NCBI RefSeq assembly: GCF_004116385.1
Contig: NZ_PEIB01000004.1
Span: 124,001 to 188,000, forward strand
DNA: 64,000 nucleotides
Origin: Veronia nyctiphanis
GTDB lineage: Bacteria > Pseudomonadota > Gammaproteobacteria > Enterobacterales > Vibrionaceae
Reading direction: 5' to 3'
The translations under genes were made by a program, and so were the position numbers. Numbering within the stretch: position 1 is the stretch's first letter; every line of letters starts with the position of its first letter. Below the pieces are notes generated by a model. That model did not search any database. It saw only the letters and a program-made list of their open reading frames with translations, and was not told where the DNA came from. This document shows positions 36,993 through 47,084 of this stretch, in pieces.

Positions 36993-37546
36993 CGGAATTT
37001 GAAAAAATGCAGCAAGGGTTGCCCTATCGACCCGCCGACGAAGAACTCACTCAGTTTCGTTACGCTGCGAGACGCCTTTGTCAGTCATTCAATAGCCTTG
37101 ATCCGTCTGATGCTGAGCAACAGGATGTTGTATTGACAAAATTATTTGCTTCTAGGGGTCGAAATGTTGTGATTGAGACCCCATTTTATTGTCAGTACGG
37201 AATGAACATTGATATCGGCGATAACGTAATTATCGGCCTCAACTGCTCATTTATAGACAGTGCGAACGTACACATTGGCAGTAACGTCCGCATTGGGCCT
37301 GATGTGAAAATTTACACGGTAACCCAAGGCCTTCTTCCTGAAGAAATCAAAACGGGAGAGCAGGAACTCGCGTCGCCCGTTGTCATTGGTAACAACGTAC
37401 TTATCAATGGTGGGTGTATTATTAAAGCAGGGACTGCAATTGGTGAAGGTGCAGTTATTCACTCAGGTGCGGTGGTTGAGGGCGATGTAGCCCCTTGCGA
37501 TATTGTTGCTGGGAATCCGGGGAAAGTGGTGGGTAGGCTGCGTTGA
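36989..37546 (+). CDS. hexapeptide-repeat O-acetyltransferase (Maa/NodL type)
   Basis: 185 residues from the ATG at 36989, whose ATGA overlaps the patatin stop. The left-handed beta-helix repeats run NVVIETPFYCQYGMNIDIGD through VIIGLNCSFID and PVVIGNNVLINGGCIIKAG. The catalytic His region of galactoside/maltose acetyltransferases is not fully conserved by eye (VTQGLLPEE in its place), so the activity is uncertain. It is an acetyl-CoA-dependent transferase by family. Confidence 0.8.
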   Translation: MTEFEKMQQGLPYRPADEELTQFRYAARRLCQSFNSLDPSDAEQQDVVLTKLFASRGRNVVIETPFYCQYGMNIDIGDNVIIGLNCSFIDSANVHIGSNVRIGPDVKIYTVTQGLLPEEIKTGEQELASPVVIGNNVLINGGCIIKAGTAIGEGAVIHSGAVVEGDVAPCDIVAGNPGKVVGRLR

Positions 37547-37715
37547 AAAATGACAGCAAGAGATAACATTGATAGGATTGCGCGTCATGTCATCGAAAAT
37601 GTTGAATGTTAAAAATCAGTGCATTAAATGCGCTGAGCGTAAGCCGATGAAGTGGATGCACCTTTGTTTACACGGTGCATTCAATTGGAAATTGAGAATT
37701 TAGAGAAACAAGCCG

Positions 37716-38315
37716 ATGGCGAAAATCAGAACACGGGTAGACTTCAGAGTGGGTACAGGAAGCCAATTTCCGGCTGAGATCCTCTCTTTCGAGGGACTGG
37801 ATTCGGACAAAGAGCATGTCGCCCTTATTTTCCAACAAGCCGATCAAGAACAGGCAATTCCTTTAGTTCGCATGCATTCTGAATGCCTGACTGGTGATGT
37901 CTTCCATTCGTCCCGCTGTGATTGTGGTGAACAACTGGAAGAAACTATTCAGATGATGGGAAAAGTGGGCGGTATTTTGCTCTACCTTCGCCAGGAAGGC
38001 CGCGGGATTGGCTTGTACAACAAGCTTGATGCCTACGAATTGCAGAGCCAGGGTATGAACACCTATGAAGCCAATAATCATCTTGGTTTCCCCGATGACC
38101 TGCGTGATTTCAAAGATGCTGCGGATATGCTCAAAGCGCTGGGTGTGAATAATATCCGCCTTGTCACTAACAACCCGAAAAAGATTCGAGAAATTCAGGG
38201 TTACGGTATTGAGCTTGAGGAGGTTATTGGTACTCAAGCGCACATCAAAGACGGCAATAAACAGTATCTGAAGACGAAAGTTGCCCATGGCAAGCATAAG
38301 CTGAGCATTGACTGA
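37716..38315 (+). CDS. ribA: RibA, GTP cyclohydrolase II
   Basis: 199 residues. It catalyses the first step of riboflavin synthesis, from GTP to the pyrimidine phosphate, formate and pyrophosphate. The zinc-binding Cys cluster is in [17 protein letters not shown], and [13 protein letters not shown] and LVTNNPKKI are family hallmarks. It stands alone without a RibB domain. The terminator follows the stop. Confidence 0.95.
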   Translation: MAKIRTRVDFRVGTGSQFPAEILSFEGLDSDKEHVALIFQQADQEQAIPLVRMHSECLTGDVFHSSRCDCGEQLEETIQMMGKVGGILLYLRQEGRGIGLYNKLDAYELQSQGMNTYEANNHLGFPDDLRDFKDAADMLKALGVNNIRLVTNNPKKIREIQGYGIELEEVIGTQAHIKDGNKQYLKTKVAHGKHKLSID

Positions 38316-38337
38316 AACAGGCAACAACGTGATTTCG

Positions 38338-38364
38338 AAAGGCAGCCGATTGGCTGCCTTTTTT
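38338..38364 (+). terminator. rho-independent terminator of ribA
   Basis: The stem GGCAGCC/GGCTGCC with a GATT loop is followed by six T. Confidence 0.9.
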
Positions 38365-38602
38365 ATATCGACACTCTTATCATTAGTTTTCAACGTTTTT
38401 CATTAGAAAAACTAATCATAAATATGATTTCTTATCGTGCTCGAATCAGAAATATTCAATTGTACTAAAAGCACTAAAGCTCTAATATCGCCGCCATATC
38501 CAAAGTTTACAGAACTATCCACTGGTCAAGTTGAATTGGCCAGCAAGTAGTCGTTTTCTTAGTTTTCCGAAAGTTATCATTTTTGTAATAGAGGTGTTTG
38601 TC

Positions 38603-39804
38603 ATGTCATCGACAATGGCAATGTCTAAAGTCTTGTTTTCAATTATTATTCTGGCCGCTGTCGGGCAGATGACACAAACCATGTATATCCCGTCCATTCC
38701 TCTAATGGCTGACGACTTTGGCGTGTCTGTTTCTTTGCTGCAAGCGGTTATGGCAAGCTACCTGATCCCATATGGTTTATCGCAATTTTTCTACGGGCCG
38801 CTTTCCGACCGATTTGGCCGAAAGCCGATCATCCTTTTCGGGTTAGCCTATACATAATCGGTACATTGATAGCGATATTTTCGCAAAGCTTTGCTGTCTT
38901 TCTTACTGCGAGTGTTATTCAAGGGTTAGGCATTGGTTGTGGTGGCGCAATGGCTCGAACACTGCCTCGAGATTGCTTTTCTGGAAATCAGCTGCACCGT
39001 GCCAATAGTCTTGCCAGTATGGGACTGATCTTTTCGCCATTGATTGCCCCTGTTTTGGGAGGCACCTTGAGCACCTTTATGCCTTGGCATGCGAGTTACG
39101 TATTTCTTTTGATTCTTGCCGTCTGTGTTCTGGTGTTCATGATTACCTCGTTGGAAGAAACGTTGCCTGTTTCGGCTCGCCAGAAGACGTCAGTTTTACA
39201 AAGCTATAAGCGCGTGCTTTCGCATAGGCCGTTTGTTGGTTTTCTTGTCTGCCTGATCGCGACGTTTTCCGGTGTGGCAGTGTTTGAGGCTGCAGCAGGT
39301 GTGTTACTTGGTGGAACAATGGGGCTGGATTCCGCAACGGTGAGCTTGCTTTTTGTCATGCCTCTACCAGGGTATTTGTTGGGCTCTTGGTTGTCTTCCC
39401 CCTTGAGTGAGAAGACATCGTCTCAGTTCGTTCTGCGTCTTGGTGTGATCGCAACAACAGTGGGTGCAGTGGTTATTGTTATTCCGGGTCTGGAAGGTTT
39501 AGTGACTGTTGCCTCCCTGATTGGCGGAGCCTTCATCTATTTTCTGGGTGCTGGCATGTTGTTTCCTGCAGCAACGACAAGTGCATTAAGGCCTTTTCCT
39601 TATCAGGCAGGCACCGCCGGTGCATTAATGGGTGGTGTGCAGAACTTAGCTGCTGGTGGTTTTACATTACTTACCGCCTTTGCATCTTCTGAGAGTCAGC
39701 TTTCTGTGGGTTGTGCACTGTTGATTATGAGTTTTATCAGTGCGGCTGGACTGATTTTGACTCGATGTGATGAGAGTGAGTCAAATCTCGAAATTGCAAC
39801 CTGA
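38603..39804 (+). CDS. emrD: EmrD-like multidrug MFS transporter (one frameshift)
   Basis: An MFS drug:proton antiporter with 12 expected helices. The opening AVGQMTQTMYIPSIPLMA, the loop GPLSDRFGRKP and the segments GGAMARTLPRD, GTAGALMGGVQNLA closely follow E. coli EmrD. The frame breaks near 38850 after LFGLA; one extra base gives YIIGTLIAIFSQ and a 400-residue protein (E. coli EmrD is 394). The start ATG at 38603 has AGAGGTG upstream. Confidence 0.85.
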
Positions 39805-39965
39805 TTTTGTCTTTTAGGTGAAATTTGCGACAAATTATTACAAAGTAATTGCGAAGTTTATCGCATTAGTGCATCTTGGATGCGCTTCGAACACTCTGAA
39901 ACGCTAAGGGAGTAGCTGAAAGAGTGTGAACGGCCAATTTTATACTGATAAGTGGTATCTGATTT

Positions 39966-41349
39966 ATGCACTCAAACTCCCAGAAAACCTGGTTAGGACA
40001 TCCTAAAGGACTTTTCCTTCTCTTTAGTACCGAACTTTGGGAAAGGTTCTCTTACTACTCGATGCGTGCGATTCTGGTTCTTTATCTCACTGACCAAACA
40101 ATCAGCGGTGGTCTTGGCTGGACAACTGAACAAGCGCTGAGTCTCTATGGCATATATACAGGCTCGTTTATCTTACGCCTGTATTTGGCGGATATATTGC
40201 CGATAACTTTCTTGGTCAGAGACGTTCAATTCTATTCGGTGGCGCGTTAATGGCCGCCGGACAATTCACACTTGCGCTGCCAGATAGCATGGTCGGCGAC
40301 CTCAATGTTGATTTCTTCTATGGCGGTTTGGCCCTTCTTATCGCAGGTAATGGCCTGTTTAAGCAAATATCTCTACGATGGTGGGAGAGTTGTATGAAGA
40401 TGGTGACAACCGTAGAGATGGTGCTTTCACGATCTTCTATATGGGGATCAATCTTGGTTCTTTGATGGCTGCGGTCATTTCAGGCTGGGCAGCAAATGAA
40501 TTTGGGTGGAAAGCTGGCTTTTTCTGCGGTGGCGTTGGTATGTTGTTGAGTCTTGTTATTCAACTGGCTTTTGCACGTTCACTATTAGGAAAAATTGGTG
40601 TTGAGCCTGCGGCAAAGCGTAATTTGAATGAGGCTGGGGAAAAAACCAAACAGCCTTTGACTCTGGTAGAGAGAGACCGTTTGAAAGTCATTTTGGTAAT
40701 GAGCCTTTTCGTTATCATTTTCTGGGCTGGCTTCGAGCAGGCTGGCGGCCTAATGAATATTTACTCTCAGGAATATACCAACCGCATGCTGGGTGGGTTT
40801 GAAATTCCCGCGGCCTGGTTCCAATCATTGAATCCATTTTTCATTATTTTGCTGGCACCTCTGCTTGCAATCTTTTGGCGTAAACTTGGTGCTGCAGAGC
40901 CAAGCTCTCCAGTGAAGTTTGCCATGGCAATGGTGTTTCTCTCGCTTGGTTTCTTATGCATGGTGGGAGCGGCTCTGGAGCAGGGGGGAGACCTTTCGGT
41001 GAAAACCTCTATGTGGTGGTTGGTGGGTGCATTCTTCTTCCATACGTTGGGTGAGCTTTGCCTGTCGCCGATTGGATTGTCACTAATCACGAAGTTAGCG
41101 CCGCTCAGACTCGCGTCGGTGATGATGGGTATATGGTTCTGTGCTAACGCCGTTGCAAACTTTGTCGCGGGTATTATTGGTAGCCATATCGGCAACGCCG
41201 GACCACTGGCTATTTTTGGTGGTATCGCAATAACGTCCTTTATGGCAGGTGTACTGCTACTTATTTTCGCAAATAAGCTGATTTACTGGATGCATGGGGC
41301 CGAAGGACCACGTGAAGAGCAAGTTGAGTACAAATCAGCAACAGTATGA
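39966..41349 (+). CDS. POT-family di/tripeptide transporter, DtpA-like (two frameshifts)
   Basis: A proton-coupled oligopeptide transporter. The N-terminus contains the family signature [19 protein letters not shown], and the middle contains [21 protein letters not shown] and YMGINLGSL. Two breaks split it: near 40164 ([17 protein letters not shown] is restored by one base) and near 40364 ([14 protein letters not shown] is restored by one C). The corrected protein has 461 residues, a normal length. Substrates are di- and tripeptides. A terminator shared with yciU follows. Confidence 0.87.
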
Positions 41350-41395
41350 ATTACTGAGTAACCCAGAAATGGCAGGCATTGCCTGTGCGGCGAAT

Positions 41396-41421
41396 AAAAA
41401 AGGCAGCGTAAGCTGCCTTTT
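41396..41421. terminator. bidirectional terminator between the peptide transporter and yciU
   Basis: The stem GGCAGC/GCTGCC with a GTAA loop is flanked by T or A runs, so it can work on both strands for these convergent genes. Confidence 0.85.
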
Positions 41422-41435
41422 CACATTCAACATCA

Positions 41436-41758
41436 CTAGCCTTGGAGGCGTTTCCAAAGGAGATGGCAAAATTTGTTTTCTGGGTCACGGCTTATCAGCA
41501 TCCTGACCAGTACATCTTTGAGTTCATCTTCTTCGACTAAACCGATACGAATTTCTATGAAGCGTCTCTGTCAACGTCAAAGCCCACATGCTGTTCCCAG
41601 TCAGGCGCTGCCTCAACGGCAACACCTGCACCGGTATCGTCAAAATGCTCTCGATAGGCCAGTAAGTCATCATATTCAAGACTGTCTTCCGCCATTTCAT
41701 AAAAGATTTCAAAAGCGCTATCAAGGCTTTCATCGATGCTAACCAATTCAGTTGTCAT
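41436..41758 (-). CDS. yciU: YciU/DUF440, putative dsDNA mimic (one frameshift)
   Basis: A small acidic protein of the YciU (HI1450) family, thought to mimic DNA and bind DNA-binding partners. The N-terminal part AFEIFYEMAEDSLEYDDLL and WEQHVGFDVDRDA fits the family. The frame ends at TAG after DAS, but adding one T near 41561 gives DAFIEIRIGLVEEDELKDV then FCHLLWKRLQG, the standard C-terminus, total 107 residues. The downstream codons are not covered by the uncorrected frame. Confidence 0.83.
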
Positions 41759-41985
41759 TGTCTTATCTCAGCGTATTTATGATGTGGAGCCCAGTTTTAT
41801 TGTAACCAGTCTCACATATTCAATCAGTTGGCTTAAAATGTTCAGTGGGCATTAGACCAGAATGACAGCCAACACCCAAGCAATCAGCCTTCAGTTGCGA
41901 TTATTTTGTCCGAATGGAGGCGGAAAGAGCTTGATGTGAGCCAGGGTAACTAGTGCTTCAATTTCAATCGGCGTGAGAACATTAA

Positions 41986-42786
41986 GTGACAGCATTATAT
42001 CGAACCAAAAGCCGTACAAGCCAGCTCCCTGAACTGGACAGCTCATCGCCGTTTCAGGAGACATTTGATCCTGCAGTAAAAGCCGCTGTTGGTTATGTTT
42101 CCTCATATTTAGGAATTAACCTCCACAGCCTCTATATTTCGGGGGATATTGCGTTACGCAATGTCGAGGGAGATAAAGCTGTAATGAAGCTCACAGCCGT
42201 TGTCGATTCAGAATTAACTACCCGTGAATTTGTCGGGTTAAACTCGGTCAGAAATAAATACTGTAAAGCGTATCCCCAAATATCCCAACTGCATATCGAA
42301 TGTATCCCGCAAAGCCGCGTCGTCGATCTTGCCAATATTTTTCGATGGGGTTTCTTTCTTAAGCACTGTGCTATTTGCCTTTCCGGGAAGAATCTGGCCG
42401 ATGGCTTCGGGCACTTTGAAGTAAGCTGGGAAGTCGCGAAAGCCATGAACAACAGTTTGGTGAGCCAGCTGTCTATTTTACGCAGGAAAATTGCTCAGTC
42501 AGCAAAGTGGATTCAGCAGTTGGATGCCGCAGAAGAAGCTGCGGATGTGTTGATCAGGGCTGCATTCGGTTTGGTTGCACATAAGGAAAAAGTCTGGGAA
42601 CACAGTCTGAAACCCTGCTCTGAGCGTTTCCTCAAACACTACCCTGAGAAATCTCTTGAAATTGAAAGGCTCTTTTACCTGATTGAGAGAAAGCGGGTGG
42701 GGAAACGCGCTGTGGTGACTCTGCTTGATGATCTGGGAGACTGGATAAAATCGGAATACAAGAAAATTGATAACCGAATAGGCTAA
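41986..42786 (+). CDS. nucleotidyltransferase-like protein with a degenerate active site
   Basis: 266 residues from a GTG. The segment SLYISGDIALRNVEGDKAVMKLTAVV sits where DNA polymerase beta-type nucleotidyltransferases have Gly-Ser and Asp-x-Asp, but both motifs are lost, so catalysis is doubtful. The C-terminal half is helical (AAEEAADVLIRAAFG), like the four-helix domain of MNT/HEPN-type proteins. No neighbour suggests a toxin-antitoxin role. The assignment rests on architecture only. Confidence 0.5.
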   Translation: MTALYRTKSRTSQLPELDSSSPFQETFDPAVKAAVGYVSSYLGINLHSLYISGDIALRNVEGDKAVMKLTAVVDSELTTREFVGLNSVRNKYCKAYPQISQLHIECIPQSRVVDLANIFRWGFFLKHCAICLSGKNLADGFGHFEVSWEVAKAMNNSLVSQLSILRRKIAQSAKWIQQLDAAEEAADVLIRAAFGLVAHKEKVWEHSLKPCSERFLKHYPEKSLEIERLFYLIERKRVGKRAVVTLLDDLGDWIKSEYKKIDNRIG

Positions 42787-43062
42787 CTTCTTACTTGCAC
42801 TTACCCGCGTCAAAACGTTAATGCTGTTAACCAGTCGTTACCACCGTGTTTTTGCTTTATATTTCGTTGACACCTCCCTTTTTTTGTTATTAATTCTCTA
42901 TTTAGTGGCTGATTCTTAGCCTATCACACCGTATATATGTTTTTATTCAAAATATATGACTAGGTATGGTTTACTTTGTCTTTTCACTGCATTAATCTCG
43001 CTCACAACTTGAACGTAATAATCGCAATTCACAAACAAAAAACGCGAGTGAAACTCAATTTT

Positions 43063-44433
43063 ATGCATGGTTCTTCTGCGGTAAACACGCCGACGTTTTC
43101 AACACGAAATATTTTGATGTTCTTGATTCCCTCTTTGCTAGGGATCTTATTGTTTATGGCACCTGTTAGTCATGAAGGGGGGATTACCATCCCTGTCGCC
43201 ATTTTCTCTAAGCTCATTCTGTCAACACTGGGAGAACAGAGCGGGTTAGTGGTCTCTCTCGTGATCATATGCAGTGCGGTGATTTCGGCGCTTGCTTTTA
43301 TTGCTAAACCCAAATGGATCACATCGAACGCCTTCTTGAAGAACCTTTTTATCGTATCGCCTGTTTGGTTTTCTGTTCGTCTCTTGGGTGCAGTCTTTGT
43401 CTGTTTGAGTTATTTCGCCGTTGGTCCCGAGATGATTAGCGGTGGCGCTACAGGGGGATTCATTTTCACAGACCTACTGCCGACCTTATTGGCTGTATTT
43501 TTGTTCGCTGGTCTCTTCTTACCTTTATTGACCAATTTCGGCTTGTTGGAAATGTTTGGTGCCATGTTGAGTCGTGTTATGCGACCTTTATTTGGTCTCC
43601 CAGGACGTTCAGCTGTTGACTGTGCCACCTCATGGTTAGGCGATGGAAGCGTCGCAATACTGATGTCCAGTAAGCAATATGAGCAGGGCTATTACACTGA
43701 GCGCGAAGCTGCTGTTGTTGGCACAACATTCTCGGCTGTGTCTATCAGCTTCAGCCTTGTGGTCATTGCTCAGGTTGGCCTTGAACATATGTTCGTGCCT
43801 TTTTATCTGACAGTTTGTCTGGCAGGTTTTGTAGCTGCTGTTGTTGTGCCTCGTCTTCCACCGCTGAGTTGGAAAAAAGACACGCTTGCCAATGGCGAAG
43901 AAAAAACATCTCACGATGCTGAGCTACCCGCAGGTGAAAGTGTTCTGCGTTATGGTTTTTCCATGGCAGTGAAAAGAGCGAGCACAATCACCTCATTACG
44001 CGCTGTATTTAAAGAGGGGTTACAGAACGCCCTGGATATGCTGTTCGGTGTACTCCCCATTGTTATGGCTATTGGCACACTGGCTTTAATCATCGCTGAG
44101 TACACCAGTGTCTTCGCCATTCTTGGTGCGCCGTTTGTTCCCTTGCTCGAATTACTGCATATTCATGAAGCGGCGGCGGCATCTGAAACCATGGTGGTTG
44201 GCCTAGCCGATATGTTCATTCCTGCCGTACTTGCTGCAGATATCAACAGCGAAATGACACGTTTTGTCGTTGCTGTAATGTCCGTTTCTCAATTGATCTA
44301 TATGTCAGAGGTCGGGGCACTGCTGCTGGGCAGTAAAATTCCAATTAAGCTCTGGGAAATGGTCGCTATATTTTTGTTACGTACGCTCGTGACTCTGCCT
44401 GTGATTGCTGGTGTTGCTCATCTAATTTTCTAA
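43063..44433 (+). CDS. YjiH-like inner membrane protein (nucleoside recognition/Gate domain)
   Basis: 456 residues from the ATG at 43063; a GTG at 43048 is also possible. About ten membrane helices. The central GRSAVDCATSWLGDGSVAILM and the C-terminal ASETMVVGLADMFIPAVLA are typical of the YjiH/nucleoside-recognition (Gate) group of transporters. The substrate is unknown. It is monocistronic. Confidence 0.8.
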   Translation: MHGSSAVNTPTFSTRNILMFLIPSLLGILLFMAPVSHEGGITIPVAIFSKLILSTLGEQSGLVVSLVIICSAVISALAFIAKPKWITSNAFLKNLFIVSPVWFSVRLLGAVFVCLSYFAVGPEMISGGATGGFIFTDLLPTLLAVFLFAGLFLPLLTNFGLLEMFGAMLSRVMRPLFGLPGRSAVDCATSWLGDGSVAILMSSKQYEQGYYTEREAAVVGTTFSAVSISFSLVVIAQVGLEHMFVPFYLTVCLAGFVAAVVVPRLPPLSWKKDTLANGEEKTSHDAELPAGESVLRYGFSMAVKRASTITSLRAVFKEGLQNALDMLFGVLPIVMAIGTLALIIAEYTSVFAILGAPFVPLLELLHIHEAAAASETMVVGLADMFIPAVLAADINSEMTRFVVAVMSVSQLIYMSEVGALLLGSKIPIKLWEMVAIFLLRTLVTLPVIAGVAHLIF

Positions 44434-44547
44434 ATTCATCTAAAGCAGCATGGTGTACTGCACACTCCATAGCGACTTTCTCATGATTAAGCCTCTATCC
44501 TGCTTAAGTTGGCTAATACTTACAGGAAAGAAAAGAAGGATGTTCAG

Positions 44548-45168
44548 ATGAAAGTCGTTTTGATTCATGGGCTCTATATGCATGGTGTCACTATGATGCC
44601 CATTAAAAAGATATTAGAGCGCCATGGGCACCATACACTCAATATTACTTACAATACCTTAACGCCTGATGTGGGTGTAATATTTGGTCAGATAGACGAC
44701 TACCTGAAAGGGGAGAGTGAGGCTGCAATCGTCGCGCATTCAATGGGCGGTATTATTACTCGTGCCTATCTCGATGCGGGTAGTGAGCAGAGCAAGCTAG
44801 TTAAAAAAGTCATCACGCTTGGCTCGCCACACAAAGGCGCTAAACTCGCAGGTTTCTTCAAAAGTATTGGAATGGGCTGGGCTATGCACAAGAGCCAGCA
44901 GTACCTTTTACCGAATGATGACGCCGAGTGGAATCACGATGCACAGCTATACAGTCTCGCTGGCAACCTGCCTATTGGAGCAGCTAACCTGTTCGTGCGG
45001 GGCGAATCTGATGGCACTGTTCTCGTTGCAGAAACACGGATCCCCGGGATGACAGGCCATGAGGTATTCCCTCTTACCCACTTTTCGTTACTTTGGGCGT
45101 CTGAGATTAAGAAACGTATTCTGGTGGTGTTAGACTCGCCGCCAATGAAGGCGGCGGTCAACGAATAA
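44548..45168 (+). CDS. alpha/beta hydrolase, lipase-like
   Basis: 206 residues from the ATG at 44548 behind AAGGATG. The nucleophile Ser is in IVAHSMGGIITR (G/A-x-S-x-G). The Asp and His of the triad fit ESDGTVLV and LTHFSLL. No signal peptide, so it is cytoplasmic. Family resemblance is to small PGAP1/lipase-type hydrolases that cleave acyl esters. It is convergent with the cryptochrome gene. Confidence 0.8.
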   Translation: MKVVLIHGLYMHGVTMMPIKKILERHGHHTLNITYNTLTPDVGVIFGQIDDYLKGESEAAIVAHSMGGIITRAYLDAGSEQSKLVKKVITLGSPHKGAKLAGFFKSIGMGWAMHKSQQYLLPNDDAEWNHDAQLYSLAGNLPIGAANLFVRGESDGTVLVAETRIPGMTGHEVFPLTHFSLLWASEIKKRILVVLDSPPMKAAVNE

Positions 45169-45176
45169 AGCGGGGA

Positions 45177-46451
45177 TTACTCTCCGACAGTGGATGTATT
45201 TTTTGACCATCGGCGCGTAAACGTGCCGTCTGGGTCATACATTTCAGCTTGTTTTTCCAGATTAAAGTGGCGTTGACCTCGTGGATCGGCACCGACACCT
45301 GCAAGATATTGCCAATTCCCGTAATTGCTGGCGACGTCAAAGTCGATGAGTTGTTGCTCAAAGTATGCCGCACCAAATCGCCAATCAACACCCAGCTCGT
45401 TCACCAGACAACTGGCGACGATTTGTCTGCCCCGGTTTGATAACCAACCTGTTTGCTTGAGCTGTCGCATGCAGGCATTGACCAAGGGGTACTCTGTTGT
45501 CCCTTCTTCCCAAGATTTATAGCGGTCTGAATAAAAGCTGGTTAGAGGTCGCTTGTCCTTGATGCCGGTGAATTGAAACATCTTGGCACCATAAGTTTTC
45601 ATCATCCATTGGAAGTACTCTCTCCACAGCAATTCAAAATACAGTGCTTGTGTTGATTCGTCTTTACCGTGGCGATACTCGTAATTGTCGAGCTCAGCGG
45701 CAACGGTTCTCGCCGAAATTGAACCGTTGGCAAGCCATGCAGACAATCTCGAAGAGAAGTTCCAACCGTCAAAACCATTTCGCGTTTGCTTGTAGCTTTT
45801 GACGCGATGGGATTTCCAGAAATACTGATTCAACTGGAATGCCGCACTGTCTTCTCCGCCTTGGTATGGCCTCAGGTCGTACACAAACTCTTGATCATCA
45901 TAGCTATCACTGGCTTCAACAAGACGCTGCGGTAATTCCTCTGGGGTGCTGATAGGGATACATGGCAAGATGTGATTTTTTTCGACGAACTTTCTAAATT
46001 GGGTAAAAGTCGCAGGAAAATCGTCCTTTTGGAAAGGAATTTGATTCTCAAGAAACAGGGTAAAGCTTTCAGCGGTGATCACTTCACAGCCTATGTTTCT
46101 TTTTAAGTTCGCAATCTGATGTTGTTCAAAAACACCAGGGTGAGATGTTGCTGCCACCAGATCTACACTGTGTTTTTTACAGAGTTTGGGAATTATCTCT
46201 AAGGGGTTTCCGACTTTAACGACGAGCCTTTGTCGGTTAATTCTCAGTTGGCTGTCTAGTTCCCGCAGTGATTGATAAAGAAACTCTTGTCGGAACTTGC
46301 CCATGTGCGCACATTGGTGGCGTGAAGGACGAAACCAGTTAGGATCGATGACATACAGTAAGATTGCCTTTTTACATCTACGGCTGAGTGCTGTTAGAGC
46401 AGGGTTGTCTGAAAGACGCAGATCATGCCTGAACCAAATTAATCCATTCAT
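45177..46451 (-). CDS. DASH-type cryptochrome
   Basis: 424 residues from the ATG at 46451 behind CAGGAGTGACGAA. The photolyase N-terminal domain starts GLIWFRHDLRLSDNPAL. The FAD-binding domain has SSRLSAWLANGSISARTV and the DASH-typical YFELLWREYFQWMM, GWLSNRGRQIVAS and VDWRFGAAYFEQQLIDFDVASNYGNWQYLAGVG. DASH cryptochromes bind FAD and MTHF and repair CPDs in single-stranded DNA or sense blue light. CPD photolyase is the main alternative but the motifs favour DASH. Confidence 0.9.
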   Translation of the reverse strand: MNGLIWFRHDLRLSDNPALTALSRRCKKAILLYVIDPNWFRPSRHQCAHMGKFRQEFLYQSLRELDSQLRINRQRLVVKVGNPLEIIPKLCKKHSVDLVAATSHPGVFEQHQIANLKRNIGCEVITAESFTLFLENQIPFQKDDFPATFTQFRKFVEKNHILPCIPISTPEELPQRLVEASDSYDDQEFVYDLRPYQGGEDSAAFQLNQYFWKSHRVKSYKQTRNGFDGWNFSSRLSAWLANGSISARTVAAELDNYEYRHGKDESTQALYFELLWREYFQWMMKTYGAKMFQFTGIKDKRPLTSFYSDRYKSWEEGTTEYPLVNACMRQLKQTGWLSNRGRQIVASCLVNELGVDWRFGAAYFEQQLIDFDVASNYGNWQYLAGVGADPRGQRHFNLEKQAEMYDPDGTFTRRWSKNTSTVGE

Positions 46452-47084
46452 TTCGTCACTCCTGATAAAAAGTCGCTGATAGGGTGAAAACTGCGTGTTG
46501 CTGGCGGGCACCTCCTTGCAGTCAAGCCAGTAAATTACTGACCTACATACGATATGTATTGAGATGTGAATGCGATCATTTATCCCTAAGGTTAGCCAAA
46601 TTCATTTCATTTGACTCAAGTTTCAGTCAAGAGTGTGGAAAAGATCGGTATTAGTCCTCTTTTTTAAATTTCTGATGTTTCAAAGAGATAGTGATTTAAA
46701 TCACGTTTAGTTTGACTTGGGTATTATTCCATATAAAATGAACACCGTTTTTTAAGTGCTTTGAAATAGATTTATGACAGTGCGCATCTGGGAGCCGAAA
46801 CATTTAACAACAGGTGTAAAAAAGGTTTGCTTTTGGCGACTTTTTCCAACGTCTATACAGGTAAATTCATGCCAGTTAGCCTCTTAGAGCCGTCATAACT
46901 TAAATAAAAATTAAAAAAATAAACAATAAGTGACCGTACACCAAATCGTTGCATCAAATGAAACTCAAACACGCATTCAACACTGTTTCAGTAAAGTGAT
47001 TTGCTCCCTTGTTGAGCCATCGCTGTTTGCGAAGAGGTGAGTAGGTTTTTGATGCCTTGTCATATTGAACAGTGATGACCATTA
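46452..47084. promoter_or_regulatory. long intergenic region with a CRP-like palindrome
   Basis: The only clear element is the perfect palindrome GTGATTTAAATCAC at 46691-46704, with the spacing of a CRP or related site (GTGA-N6-TCAC). It could serve the cryptochrome gene to the left or the ToxR-like gene to the right. The rest is A/T-rich with no supported gene. Confidence 0.4.
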
